Shown here: positions 11,601 through 21,970 of the stretch, piece after piece
Layout: every line of letters starts with the position of its first letter
How positions within the stretch are numbered: position 1 is the first letter of the stretch
Source of the DNA: Jackrogersella multiformis
Taxonomy: Eukaryota > Ascomycota > Sordariomycetes > Xylariales > Hypoxylaceae
Assembly (NCBI GenBank): GCA_902806575.1
Contig: CADCXD010000009.1
Coordinates: 2,976,001 to 3,040,000, forward strand
DNA: 64,000 bases
Direction: 5' to 3'
Translations under genes and position numbers: made by a program
Notes under the pieces: generated by a model
What the model was told of the DNA's origin: nothing
Database searches by the model: none
The model's input: only the letters and a program-made list of their open reading frames with translations

Positions 11601-13806
11601 CTAACAGGTGGCTTAGAGTTGCTATGAGAACCCGAGTGGGTAGCACGGTAGGACCTGCGCTCTGGCGAGCAGATAGCGCGAGTAATGGGCGGAGGGATGT
11701 AGGTAGGAACATTCACGTATTGGGTTCCGACGTTGCTGAACTGACGATCTATTCCTGCGCCAACTTGCAAATCCCGCGGGGCCATGCTCGCGGACGAAGG
11801 CTGCCGAACTGTAGAGAGGTTCGAGGGAATTCTCGGCCAGTTGTTGCTACTGCCAGCTGAGTTGATGTAATCTTGGGCCTGTCCCTGTCCCTGTCCCTGT
11901 CCGCCTTGCGCAATCTGCTGTTGGTTTTGCCTGTCCTGATCGTCTGGACGTTGCTTACGGTACACAGACGTCGGGCCGTGCAGTGAGTTCTCGCCGGTAG
12001 CCTCCCATGAGCCGCCAGAGGCCTTGGGGTATGCTGGCTCCGCCTGTCTAGGTTGGTTACTAGGTTGGTTAACATAATAGCGTTCTGCCGCGACCCCCGA
12101 ATGGCAGGTTGGCAAGCGACCACGGTCAGGCGTTGGATGTATAATTCCAGCAGGTATGAGTCCAGCAGGTACAAGCCCAGCAGGTACGAGTGAAGGAGGT
12201 GGAGGTCCAGGTGGCATAGTGGAACTCAGCGATGAAAAGTGTGTTGGTACTCCATGCCAGGGCGCTGGCAAGGGGCCTGGTACATCGTGCTGTCTAGCCT
12301 CATTATGCTCAGAATTGTACCACGGAACAGGCAGTTCTTGACTTGCCGATGGGCGGTACTGCTGCATAGGATATGGAGTCATGTTTGGAGGCATATTTGG
12401 GGGCATATTAGGGGGCGTGTTTGAAGGCATTGTGATGGGCATAGGGAAAGGCAACTGTACTGCGATCCTTGGTGGAGGGTAATGTTGTGTGTAGTTGGTT
12501 GACTGGTAGCCCGAATGTGTTGAAAGATTGAAATGCGTGTTTTGGATTGGAGCAGTTTTTGGGCCTGGGGAGATTGATCCTATAAATGCCAATGGTGGGA
12601 GTGGCACGGTTTGTGCTTGCTCATTAGGAGGGGTAGAACTACCTTGCTGCGTGTCGTCTCTGCAGTCGTCATGCTCTGCCGCTTGAGGCATATCACGAAG
12701 TTCAGCACCGAGCTCACCATGGGCAGCACCAACGGTTGGAGCACTAGAAAATCGTTTTTTTCGGAACGTAGTGTGCTTCTCCAACCCAGCTTTGTCTAGA
12801 AGTTCCATGATATCCTGGGCTTTCGGTCCTAGGACTGGCAACACGTCTTTCTTTGCGTTGGAAGTACTGTTGCTAGCCTGTTCTGTGTTATTGACATGTG
12901 TCGACTGCTTTGCCTGGACAGTTTCGGTTTTCGATCTGCCATCAGCAATGACGATACCGCCCACAACCTTGCCTTCCCTCGGGCTACTCGCAGCAGGAGG
13001 TGCTTTCTAAGAACTTCCTGCAGGGCTGCTAGCTGGCCCTTTTTAATAGTTAGAAGATGCAGCGAATCGACGGCAGAGAGGGGGGCGCGAGAATACTTAC
13101 CAGGATGTTGCCTATCATTCTGGCGTTGTGCCGTGGTCGCGTTTCGGTGGCTTCGACAAAGATTCATGTAATGTGACATCACGATGGCGCGCATAACATC
13201 ACGATGGCTACTCTCAAGACCACGGAGCTCGTGTAGCTCACCACCCTCAAAAATCGACAAGATATCCTTAGTTACTTCTGGATTCCACTCAGTGAGCTTC
13301 TTCTGAGAACTCTCGTCAAGAAGAATTTGCTGTACGTGTGAGTCGATCATAAGGGTAATCGGATCGAGAAGCTCATCGGTGAATTGCTTGTTCTCGAAGT
13401 CCATATGATGAATCACACTCCAAAGGTTTTGCGCTCCGTAGTGATAAATATCATACGCGTCAAAATATATGTATAAGCCCTCATAGCTCTCGAGAGGTCG
13501 GATGTACTTGCACCGTTCGTAGAAATTTCTCCGAAGTTCGTCAGCGAAATCCTGGATTTTTCTGGCATCCCAATACACCACCTCTCGTTGGTTGACAGGG
13601 TTCTCGACCATACGGAAGGGTCTTTGACCATTCACGGTAGAAAAAATCGCATGGGCGATTTCACGATTGATATTCTCAAAGAATTCCTTAGGCGGCTCCC
13701 CTAGGTATGCGTGAGCATACCCATACTGGGCAGGGACAGGTGGTGGACCTGCGGCCTCGATGGCTTGCTCCAGTGTGAAGCCTCTACCATAATAACTAGG
13801 GGCCAT
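8629..13806 (-). CDS. Large disordered protein with a central RRM-like domain
   Basis: Predicted 1,666-residue protein from exons 13101-13806, 11355-13002 and 8629-11275; all three join in phase and give one open frame. Residues 1-230 form a globular, conserved-looking region (start MAPSYYGRGFTLEQ, later SYEGLYIYFDAYD). A Pro/Asn/Gln-rich linker follows with repeats of PNMPP and LVPAG. Around residues 740-810 lie a Cys-rich stretch (CNCQRCYECD) and an RRM-like fold: TVYVDSF as RNP2-like, KFGVIEHM, then GGRAFIVVYIS spanning the exon 2/3 junction as RNP1-like. The rest is low-complexity, ending in an (Ala-Pro/Ala-Ser)n run and a basic/acidic tail. I infer an RNA-binding role, but the exact family is not recognised. 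The start is ATG 13806; the upstream extension has no ATG. Confidence 0.82.
8764..8810. repeat. Hexanucleotide minisatellite inside the RRM gene
   Basis: Seven to eight GCGGAC/GCGGGT units in tandem. Read on the minus strand they encode the alternating Ala-Pro and Ala-Ser run near the C-terminus of the RRM protein. This is a likely length-variable site. Confidence 0.8.
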
Positions 13807-14785
13807 GACGAAGATAGGTATAGATGGGTTCCCGCGAACCAAATGTAGACGTGATGGGGTTTATAACGAAGAAAGGGATGAGGGTTTAACGACGAAATGA
13901 TGAAGTGTTGTTTACCGTCAATGTCAATTGTGGGAGTGGGATTCGTAGCACGCCTTGAGTATCTTGCAGATGTGCTAGATGTAAACAAAGACACAAAACA
14001 TCGATATCAGTGGAATGTGAAGATAGAAACAAGATATGGTTGCTTGCCGTTAATGTTGAAGGTGAAGTTGAATGTCGTGGACGGAGATGACTGGACGTAG
14101 ATGAGTAGGGAAGTGTAGGAGTTACGGGAGAAATAAATTGGGAGTAAAGTTGGATTTAGAAGGACGAGAAGTAGTGTGTATTTAGACGCGAAATAAAATA
14201 GAAATCAAGCGAGTGATTGTGTGCGTGCAGATGTATAGGGTTGGTAAACATTGTCAACAGATGGTGGTTGTTCAGGAGGAGACGCTGTCAAGTGCACAAC
14301 ACGACGCGTGATTGTACGAATTGTTCCTCCAAGAGTAGGTACGGCACATATGTACCTATCGATGCCTACGACAATCCGGTTTAGTTTATTATGAATAAGG
14401 GAATTTGGCCTAATAGGTTGGCCCAATATACGTACCCTACCTAGGTAGGTAATATGTGACTGACTGAGAAAGTCCAACTAGACTTTATTCGTTAGGATCT
14501 TAGGTATCTAGGTAATTTCCGCTTAAGGATTCTCCCGAAGATACAACTGCTGATTAGACTACTCGGGTCATCCTAACTAGAGAACCTCGTTCGTATGTAA
14601 TATGTAATTAATAATTAATTCTAGTGATTCATGTTTCGTGTCTATTTAGCATTGAGCATGATTTAGTATGATCGTATACACATTATCTATAGAGTAGAGA
14701 TTCATACATGGAGTGGCTTAGTTGGGTAGACAGAACAATTCTGACTACCTAGTCCAGACTATTGGATAATTTCGCTTCAGCAATC
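13807..14785. other. Intergenic region upstream of the RRM gene
   Basis: About 980 bp between the RRM gene start (-) and the 3' end of the Fmp46-like gene (-). It should hold the RRM promoter and leader. No gene is supported; open frames on both strands lack coding character. CTACCTAGGTAGG occurs at 14440-14453. Confidence 0.5.
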
Positions 14786-15381
14786 CTATGATTGTTTCTC
14801 CTCCTCAAACTTCTTTGCCCCTTTTCCTATTCCTAGCATTTTAAGTATCTCAGACTCCTTGCCGCTGATAGCGACTTTTCCGGCATTCCAGTCGACAATC
14901 TATTCACAGGTTAGTCTGCTGTAGAACAGCTATGGAAGGATGATATGGCTGTGGGGAGGAGACATACTACTGGTGTAGCGAAACTGCTCTCATCCTGCTT
15001 AAACCTCATGAGAGCTGATTTTATTGAATCGGCGTGCTTTACGACAGAGGGGATCTGGTCCTTGTCTACGTATTCCAGGATAGTCTGGAGTTGGTCTGGA
15101 GTAGGAGGATCATGTGTGATGTCCAATTCGAAGACTCTCTCGGAAGCCGCCTGAGGGGAGTGGTCACTGGTTTGGTCTTCGGTTGCTGCTGTCTCTGTGG
15201 CTCTGGCGGTAATTTCTTTTAAAAATTTAGCTGCTGTTTGCGACGCTGTAATGGTTGGCTTCCCGTGGAAGAGGGTGACGATATCGATGGGCTTGTGCTA
15301 TCTTATATATTAGCGACTATTGCTGTTGAGCTTGACCTTGAGCTTGAGCTTGAGACAGTCAAAACTTACAAAGCGAAACAT
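14786..15381 (-). CDS. FMP46: Fmp46-like mitochondrial thioredoxin-fold protein (DUF1687)
   Basis: Predicted 151-residue protein of the fungal Fmp46/DUF1687 family, annotated elsewhere as putative mitochondrial redox proteins. Exons: 15370-15381 (12 nt, Met-Phe-Arg-Phe), 14968-15297 and 14786-14899. All introns have GT..AG ends, and the last has a GACTAAC branch site. Family landmarks are MFRF-HKPIDIVTLFH at the N-terminus, FELDITHDPPTPDQLQTILEYV in the middle, and ATPVIVDWNAGK followed by SEILKMLG near the end. The 12-nt first exon is needed to supply both the ATG and the conserved MFRF start; without it the frame has no ATG. The product has no cysteine, so a thiol redox role looks unlikely for this copy. 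It is divergent from NUP53. Confidence 0.88.
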
Positions 15382-16254
15382 CGTGATAATAGTCTGACCG
15401 TGTTGGATATATGGGATTGACGGATAATTCGACAGCGACGAACAGGTAGGTAGAAATAGAAATCCGAGATGGCGTCCGAGTTGGTTGCTGTTGAATTTCC
15501 GTTTCGGGATAGCTAAAGACGGCAGATGAAGTTGGAAGCTGCGATAAGTTTCCGATTTCCGAAAATTGAGTGACGTCGGCTTTGGATCAGCCGCCCGATA
15601 GCGATAGAGAGGTTGCAGCTCAGGAACGAAGTGGTACCTAGGTACTTCAATGTTCCAATGGAACCTTCCATACCTAGGTACCTAGATACTTACGCTAGAA
15701 CGATGTCCTGAAGTGTGGCCTGTGCTTCACCAAGGTTATGCACGTAAAGACTAGGGTACCTACCTAGCCTAGGTACCTTTTCTACGTACCTAGGTACATA
15801 AGGTACACTTGCCCTAGGTACTTAGGACCTAGGTACACCCATATACCCTGCGCCGTTGCTAGGGTAGGTCAATAAACGGACAGTTTTACTAGGTACCTAG
15901 GTACCTACCTAAGGTATGGCGTACTTCGTACCTACCTAAAGAATCGCGTTGCAACGACTGCAACTGCTTGTCACCGGTTATTTTTTCTTCTTCTTTGTTT
16001 CTCTCCTGGTAACATCTCGATGTTGCTACTTACCTATAATTAACAACAACCTCCCAATCATTTCAACTCATTTCCAGCAAACCCGACTCGCAAACTACCT
16101 ACCTACCTAGGTAGGTAACCCGCATGCTTGCACCTTTTATTCATACCTAGGTACAATTAAATTGCACCGCGTTTGTCTATCCGTCCTGTGCATCCCGAAA
16201 CTTGTGTATTTTATTCTCCCGAATTTCACATTCAGCAACGGACGAACGAGGACA
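15382..16254. promoter_or_regulatory. Bidirectional promoter region, FMP46/NUP53, rich in TACCTAGGTA
   Basis: The 873 bp between two divergent starts. The middle (about 15630-15935) is one of the densest clusters of TACCTAGGTA in the window. The part near NUP53 has TC-rich tracts (15980-16010) and more CTACCTACCTAGGTAGG at 16095-16115. No gene is seen. Confidence 0.5.
15630..15935. repeat. Dense cluster of the TACCTAGGTA palindrome
   Basis: At least ten TACCTAGGTA or GGTACCTAGG units, perfect or one base off, within about 300 bp. The same unit recurs across the window between genes but not in the coding exons I reconstructed. Confidence 0.8.
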
Positions 16255-17646
16255 ATGAGGCCATTGATCCTGCATAATGTCCCGGACGAGGAACTCTACA
16301 CAGGCGACGATGGAGTTCAGCGTCCTTATGCTATGTATTGGCCTGAGTACGTAGCAACTTTACCATCGCCGTCTTCTAACCAATATGCTACTTCTGAATC
16401 AACCTCGCTTACCATCATGGATACCAACAGAGGCGATCGACAACGAAACCTTCCTCGCGCGCGCGCGCGAGAGGTGACCGAGACTGGCTCTTTCGGGAAG
16501 TCGACTAGGAGATCTCGATCGAGGACAGGCAGTGCGCCACCGAAACGCGAAGATGCTACGATGCAGAGTGCCGACAAGATCTTTTCTAGCTACCTAGCAA
16601 ACCGACAGCAAGCTACCCCCGCGACTGCAACAGCGACAGCAACTTCTGCTACCTCTACACAGCGAAAGTCCGGCTACCTAGGACAAACCGCCGCACAGTC
16701 GCAAGAAGACTCCGCCTCCGCTGCGCAGGCTTCGACATATCGGAAAGAACCTACCGAAGTTATACTGAGAGGCTACTCTTCACCGTCGCAGCAGTACGCG
16801 GCTATCAATCACTATGAACAACTAGCAGGGAGGATATGCGAGGACTACTCCAGGGAGCCGCCGATGGAATCGCGACGGTACAAGTCGGACCTAAGAGATC
16901 CTGCCCTGACGAGGCGACAACCCTTGTCGACCTCAGAGCGGGCTAAGGTTAGCAGAGTCGCTAGTGGAGAGCATTGGGTCAAGATCACGTTTGAATCAGC
17001 AGAAGCAGCGGAAGCCGCATTATACGCTTCTCCTCAGAAGATTTTAGGTCATCTGGTCTACGTCGAGCCCTATCATGGCTTGCCGCCTAAGGAAGATGCG
17101 GCGATGCTCGACGTAGTTGGAGACAGCGGCATGGTCGATCCATTCAGGTCGCGAGGCACACCAAGGCGCTCGTCGCAACATCGCATGGATAGAAGCGCGA
17201 CGTTCCTCAAGTCTCATTCGGCCCCGACGCTAGAGCGAACCACAAAACAGCACGAGTCTCCTACGGGATCGCAAAGTTCAACTCAGACGATGGATACGGC
17301 CACCGCATCGACAGCGACGGTGACAGGGGCAGCCGTAGACCCACCGCGGAACGCGGGGCAGCCGGACGGGGCCTACTGCCGACGGATCCCCGAGGCTCGA
17401 CGGGTCAGGCTTCTGCCGGCCGAGCAAGCCTTGGCACCTCAACCTACCTTTCAGCAGTGGCTTCTCGCTTGGATCCCGCTGATAGGATGGTTCGGCGGCT
17501 CTATGATCGGCAACGAAGTACCCCGAACCGAGGTCGGGGAGTTCGACTTCAACAAGGCCAGCCTCTACTGGAAGCTTATGTTCTACCTCGACTTATGGTT
17601 CGGTCTCTTCGGTCGCGAGCTCGTGAGTGGCGATAAGGACGACTAG
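16255..17646 (+). CDS. NUP53: Nucleoporin Nup53/Nup35 family (MPPN/RRM-like domain)
   Basis: Predicted 463-residue, intronless component of the nuclear pore complex inner ring. It begins MRPLILHNVPDEELYTGDDG, the usual start in filamentous fungi. A disordered stretch follows with TGSFGKSTRRSRSRTG. The Nup35-type RRM fold spans roughly residues 165-270: VILRGYSSPSQQYAAINHYE, then HWVKITFESAEAAEAALYASP and ILGHLVYVEPY. The C-terminus carries QQWLLAWIPLIGWFGGSMIGNEVPRTE and an amphipathic segment (YWKLMFYLDLWFGLFGREL) of the type that binds the nuclear membrane. The frame stays open upstream to 16162 but only from a TTG, so ATG 16255 is preferred. Confidence 0.92.
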   Translation: MRPLILHNVPDEELYTGDDGVQRPYAMYWPEYVATLPSPSSNQYATSESTSLTIMDTNRGDRQRNLPRARAREVTETGSFGKSTRRSRSRTGSAPPKREDATMQSADKIFSSYLANRQQATPATATATATSATSTQRKSGYLGQTAAQSQEDSASAAQASTYRKEPTEVILRGYSSPSQQYAAINHYEQLAGRICEDYSREPPMESRRYKSDLRDPALTRRQPLSTSERAKVSRVASGEHWVKITFESAEAAEAALYASPQKILGHLVYVEPYHGLPPKEDAAMLDVVGDSGMVDPFRSRGTPRRSSQHRMDRSATFLKSHSAPTLERTTKQHESPTGSQSSTQTMDTATASTATVTGAAVDPPRNAGQPDGAYCRRIPEARRVRLLPAEQALAPQPTFQQWLLAWIPLIGWFGGSMIGNEVPRTEVGEFDFNKASLYWKLMFYLDLWFGLFGRELVSGDKDD

Positions 17647-18379
17647 GAGACCTTACCCACGGCGCCGGCTTAGAAACCCTAGACACGCATGACCCAATAA
17701 GGAGGTGGAAACTAAGAGGCGAGGAAACTAAGTAATCATCCATTCCGGAGTTGTGGAACGGAGCAAAAAGGTGTACTAGTGAAACGAGCATGTGGTTATA
17801 ATGCTCGGAGGAAACGAAGTATAGGAATGACGCTGCGCTTAGTTTAGTGTTGTTATTACTATAGGCAAGCTGGACGCGGTACGGAGCATGGCAATAATCC
17901 CGCATAATTTGCATCCTATAATCAAGATGGAAGTGGCCTACTTTACGATGCGTGCTGATTAAGGAATTAATGGACTTGTAAATTTCAGCATGTTATTATG
18001 TTGCCATCCTGTAAATGTTGAGTCGGGCGTAATACCATTTATACCGTACCTTAGGTACCTAGGTAGGTAGGTAGGTATCCATGGGAACCAACTACAGAGT
18101 TAGAGGGACGGCGCAAATACATAACTGCTTAGAGACGGAAACGGAGAAGATGTATTTGATATTGTCATTTTGTGTTCATCCGTTCGCCTATTGTAACAAT
18201 TAATGGATTAACCAATACACCTACACGTGCGTGCACACTATCATCATCATCATCATCATAGCTGCCTACCGTCCCGCCCCGTCCCGTTTATGTGTTTATC
18301 ATCCATACTTGTGCTGCGTTGTGTGACTGGCTCTTCCCCTCCCCGTTCAATACAAAGAGCACATACGCCTACAACCGAG
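17647..18379. other. Convergent intergenic region
   Basis: 733 bp between the 3' ends of NUP53 (+) and IVY1 (-). It holds a GGTACCTAGGTAGGTAGGTAGG block at 18050-18077 and an (ATC)n run at 18241-18259. No gene is seen. Confidence 0.55.
18241..18259. repeat. (TCA)6 trinucleotide microsatellite
   Basis: About six uninterrupted TCA units in the IVY1 3' flank. Confidence 0.85.
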
Positions 18380-19885
18380 CTATCGATTATCCACCTCGTC
18401 CTTAGATGTTAGTGGTAGCGGCTCGTAGTTGCTGCTGCTGCTGCTGGTAGTGCTATCCCTTGCCCGTCGTAGCCCCTCGTCTTTCCACGGCGACTCGTTG
18501 GCCTCCGCGATATCGTTCTCATCCGCCCCTATCCGTAGGCCGCCTAGCCCTAGCCTCTGAGTCGAAGTGTCTCGCGCGCCCTTAACCGTGGCCGCATCGT
18601 ATGAATCGTCGTCGTCGTCGTCGGATCCGTTTCCAACCTCGTCATCGCCTAGCAGCAGCGACTCCGGGTCCATTATGACGTCCGTGGGCCGTCGCCGTAT
18701 AGGCTGAGGGCTGAACGGTCGCAGGCCTCGGCCAGCATGGCTTACATTGGACTCGGAGAATATGCTCGCCACGTCTGCTCCTCTCCCGCGATTCCGCTGG
18801 TCCACGGCCCCCGTCAGGCTCTGGTACTGGGCTTCCTCCGAGTCCACCAGCAGGCTATCAGCGCGCCCGTGGCCCCCCGCGCCGCGCACCATGATCCCCG
18901 AGTCCGACGCCGTGTCGTTAGCCAGGATGCTCTTCGGCGGGAGTATACTAAACAGCTTCGCGCCTCCGTCAGCCGCATTCCCCGCCCCCGCCGTGGTCAT
19001 CGCAGCCGGCACGTCGTCCTCGCTCGCGAACAGGTCCTGGCCTTTCTCCAGCAGGTCGTCGAGCCCGCCGCCCGTCCACCCCTTGCGCGCCAGGCCCTCG
19101 AAGATGTCGACCTCGGCGCGCACGAGCGAGCAGCTCGCGTCGAGGATCTTGGCGGACGTCTCCTGGGAGTCGCGCAGCAGCGTGCGCGCGTGGTCCGCGT
19201 GCAGCGCCGTCAGCCCGTCCAGCTTGATCGTCAGCGTGACCAGGTGCTCGCGGAACTGGGCCACGTCCCGCCGGCGGCTCTGCCGGTGCAGCCTCAGCCC
19301 TTCCTTCTCCAGCCGCCGTATCTCGCGGCTGCGCGCGGCCACCTCGCGCTTGTACGTCTCGTCCTCGTCCTCGATGGCGCGCCGCCAGCCGTCCAGCTCG
19401 TGCAGCAGCGGCACCTCGAAGGACCGGTACACGGTCTCGCTCAGGATCTGCTGGTGGTTCGCGACCAGGTGGTGGACGCCGCTCGCGCCGAGCAGCAGGT
19501 CCGCCGTGCACGAGTTCTTAGCCGTGAAGCTGTTGGTCAGGCTGGCGCCGCTCGGGGGCCCTAGGGAGTCGGCCCGCGATTCCTTCAGCCGCGCGCAGGC
19601 CTCGAGCGCGGACCCGAAGGCCGATGCGGCGCTGGACAACGACGACAGCGCGATGCGGTAGGTTTTGGCGGTGGAGAGCAAGTCCGAGTATGCCTGCTGA
19701 GACTGCTCGAGGTCGGATTTGGTTAGGAGGGCATGGGTGGGTCGAGGCGGAGGGGGCAGCGGTAAGTTATACGACGAGAGCGGGTTGGCTGTGGAGGCGT
19801 ACGAATACGTTGGCGAGGCGGGCAGAGGGATCTGAGAGGGCGAGGGAGATGGCGGTCGACCCGATTCTGGCCTTGCCGTCGTCAT
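18380..19885 (-). CDS. IVY1: Ivy1-like I-BAR domain protein (vacuole, Ypt7 partner)
   Basis: Predicted 501-residue intronless protein. It resembles fungal Ivy1, a phospholipid-binding inverse-BAR protein at the vacuole that interacts with the Rab GTPase Ypt7 and TORC1/EGO regulators. Residues 1-55 are Pro/Ser-rich. A long helical region (about 60-295) follows: TKSDLEQSQQAYSDLLSTAKTYR, the conserved NSFTAKNSCTADLLLGASGVHHL, then helix-rich segments to FEGLARKGWTGGGLDDLLEKG. The C-terminal 200 residues are acidic and Ser-rich, with a (Asp)n run coded by GTC repeats (minus strand of 18606-18622) and a (Ser)n run. The coding strand is very GC-rich at 19000-19600, which creates long antisense open frames that are shadows. 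The start is the first ATG and the family length fits. Confidence 0.85.
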   Translation of the reverse strand: MTTARPESGRPPSPSPSQIPLPASPTYSYASTANPLSSYNLPLPPPPRPTHALLTKSDLEQSQQAYSDLLSTAKTYRIALSSLSSAASAFGSALEACARLKESRADSLGPPSGASLTNSFTAKNSCTADLLLGASGVHHLVANHQQILSETVYRSFEVPLLHELDGWRRAIEDEDETYKREVAARSREIRRLEKEGLRLHRQSRRRDVAQFREHLVTLTIKLDGLTALHADHARTLLRDSQETSAKILDASCSLVRAEVDIFEGLARKGWTGGGLDDLLEKGQDLFASEDDVPAAMTTAGAGNAADGGAKLFSILPPKSILANDTASDSGIMVRGAGGHGRADSLLVDSEEAQYQSLTGAVDQRNRGRGADVASIFSESNVSHAGRGLRPFSPQPIRRRPTDVIMDPESLLLGDDEVGNGSDDDDDDSYDAATVKGARDTSTQRLGLGGLRIGADENDIAEANESPWKDEGLRRARDSTTSSSSSNYEPLPLTSKDEVDNR

Positions 19886-21044
19886 CGTTCCTTTTTAAAT
19901 ATTCGACCTTCTCCTTTTAATTTATTGTCGGTGTGATGTTACTCAGTAGGTTGTTGGCGGCGGGGTTTGTTTACTTTTGTAGCCTCTACTATATAGGCCC
20001 CGATGATCTTATAGCGTAACAACGGTTGCGGTGGGTTTTGCCTGGAGCAGAGCTGTCCGCCGTCCTGGAGATAAGATGAGATGATAATTTAAACCGTTGG
20101 AGCAAGAGACGAGGTTATGATTTGTTTACTAGGCTAATACTGCAGCGATATGTCCAAAACGTAAGAAATAGAAGACGACATAGTCTGACTACCTAGGTCC
20201 TAGGTAATGATAGTGTAGGCTAAGAGGGGAACGGAATTGGATGTAATGAGAGATAGACACGACCGAGTAGTAAATAATATACGGGTAAAGTTGAACACCT
20301 GACGAAGGATAGAAAAATAAAATAAGAATAAAAAAAGATTGTTTCGAAAAGCGTTCTAGTTATTAGTGTAGGTGTAGGTGTAGGTGTAAGTGTAGGTGCA
20401 GGTGCAGGTGCATGTGAGTGCTTACGCCGCCTGATCTGCAGCTACCTATCTATTCTAGGTAGTAGGTATAGGCATCTTGTCATCCGACTCCACCATCTCC
20501 AACCACACGATAAGATAAGACATCTCCCCCTCCCCTTATTCACTTTGTACATAATACCTTGGGCACTTTTTATTTAAAGATGTGGAAATCTCTTAGATTG
20601 ATTTAATTATATGGTATATCACTGAATAGTTTAAAGACCTGGCAGTTTAAAAATATGAAATGGATATGTCGTAAAAGGTAAAATGCTAAATCAGCTAGGG
20701 TTAAATTAACCTGATATTCTCATAGATTCTAACATGTCATGTGAACTCGAGACTCCGAGACTTTACAAAATGTCGTTTCGATTACCTAACTAAAGTGGCC
20801 GATAAGAGCCCGACGTTTTATCATATCTCGAAACATACCATACTTTCTTCCTACCTGGTATAATTCCGATTGTGCCTCTAAACAGCACTGTAGATCATAT
20901 CATACATTGCCTGCAAGAAGCACCGAACACTTAATAACAAAGGGGGGTCTATTCTAGACTTAATAATCTACTATAACCACCTCCTCTTCCCTTCCTTTTT
21001 CTTTATATCATGCTATGCCATTATCGTCTCTAGCTTCGTATAGT
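19886..21044. other. Intergenic region between IVY1 and APT1
   Basis: 1.16 kb holding the IVY1 promoter and the APT1 3' flank. It contains a hexamer repeat (20365-20416). The half near APT1 is AT-rich (20560-20960). No gene is supported. Confidence 0.5.
20365..20416. repeat. GTGTAG/GTGCAG hexamer minisatellite
   Basis: About eight tandem copies of a 6-bp unit: GTGTAG first, changing to GTGCAG. It lies in the promoter flank of IVY1. Confidence 0.85.
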
Positions 21045-21970
21045 TTATAGTTCCGACTTTTTGTCGGCGTCAGGTGGTAGACACGCTCTTAAGAAAGCCT
21101 CAGCCTCGTCAAGTTCCTCTACACAAGCCGAGTGCGGCATGCCACTATACCACCAAGTGTCAGCCAATACACTAATTTGGAAGGATTTCCAAAAATGAAA
21201 AACAAAACAAACTTACGGGTATATCTTCATTGTCACATCGAAACCTTGAGTCTTAAGCATCTCGTAAGACACCTTGCCGAAATTCGTTGGCACGACTGTA
21301 TCCTCATCTCCGTGGCACATCAAGATGGGCGTCTTGTGATTATGATCGTTCTCCTTGATGAAGTCGGGAAACCTAGAGTCTAAGGGTAGGTAAGACGACA
21401 GCGCGACTATGCCAGCAAGCTTGACCCTCGCCGTCAGGCCCGCGAAGAGGGATATGGCACCGCCTTGCGAGAAGCCGCCGAGAACGATGCGGTTGGATGG
21501 TATGCCAGAGTCGATCTCAGCTTGGACTAGACTATGGAAATAGTCTCTGCTCAGAAGAATGCCTCTTTCATCTTGTTCTTTTCTAATGTCGTCCGTCTTT
21601 CCACTCAGTGCGAACTAAGATAACTCGTTAGACTCAAAAACTAGTAGGGCAAAGATGGACCACTTACAATATCATACCATCCAGGCATCAGCATTCCCTC
21701 AGCCTATCCTCTCACGGTGAGCATTCATGCACAGGTATGTAGTCTCGACTACTTAGGTACATAACAGCACAAACTCACAGCAGTGACCGGTATGCGCGGA
21801 GCATGAGGCAGGATGAATTTGACCTCGTCCAACCTCTGCCTCCGTCTCCAGTTCTCGACGGCAGAAGCCCATCCGTGTCCAGTGTCGCCCAATCCATGGA
21901 CGAAGATGACGGTAGCCGTATGCTTGGCGGCGGCCGGGAATAAAAGCGGTGGAGCTCGTCTCATCGCCAT
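21045..21970 (-). CDS. APT1: Acyl-protein thioesterase 1 (phospholipase/carboxylesterase family)
   Basis: Predicted 241-residue alpha/beta hydrolase that removes palmitoyl groups from cytosolic protein cysteines. Exons: 21779-21970, 21668-21703, 21217-21614 and 21045-21144; every junction is in phase. The product shows TVIFVHGLGDTGHGW, PVTAAEGMLMPGWYDI (built across exons 1 and 2), the nucleophile motif GGFSQGG with Ser near residue 125, CHGDEDTVVP with the Asp, and GMPHSA with the His near 213. The catalytic triad is complete. The start ATG 21970 gives the usual short N-terminus; an in-frame ATG at 22075 would add about 35 residues with a hydrophobic stretch, which is unusual for this cytosolic family. 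Confidence 0.94.

Noticed and set aside
18737..19661. Plus-strand frames of 275 and 304 codons opposite IVY1
   Set aside because: High GC content of the IVY1 exon removes stops on the other strand; the Ivy1 frame has clear family motifs and these do not.
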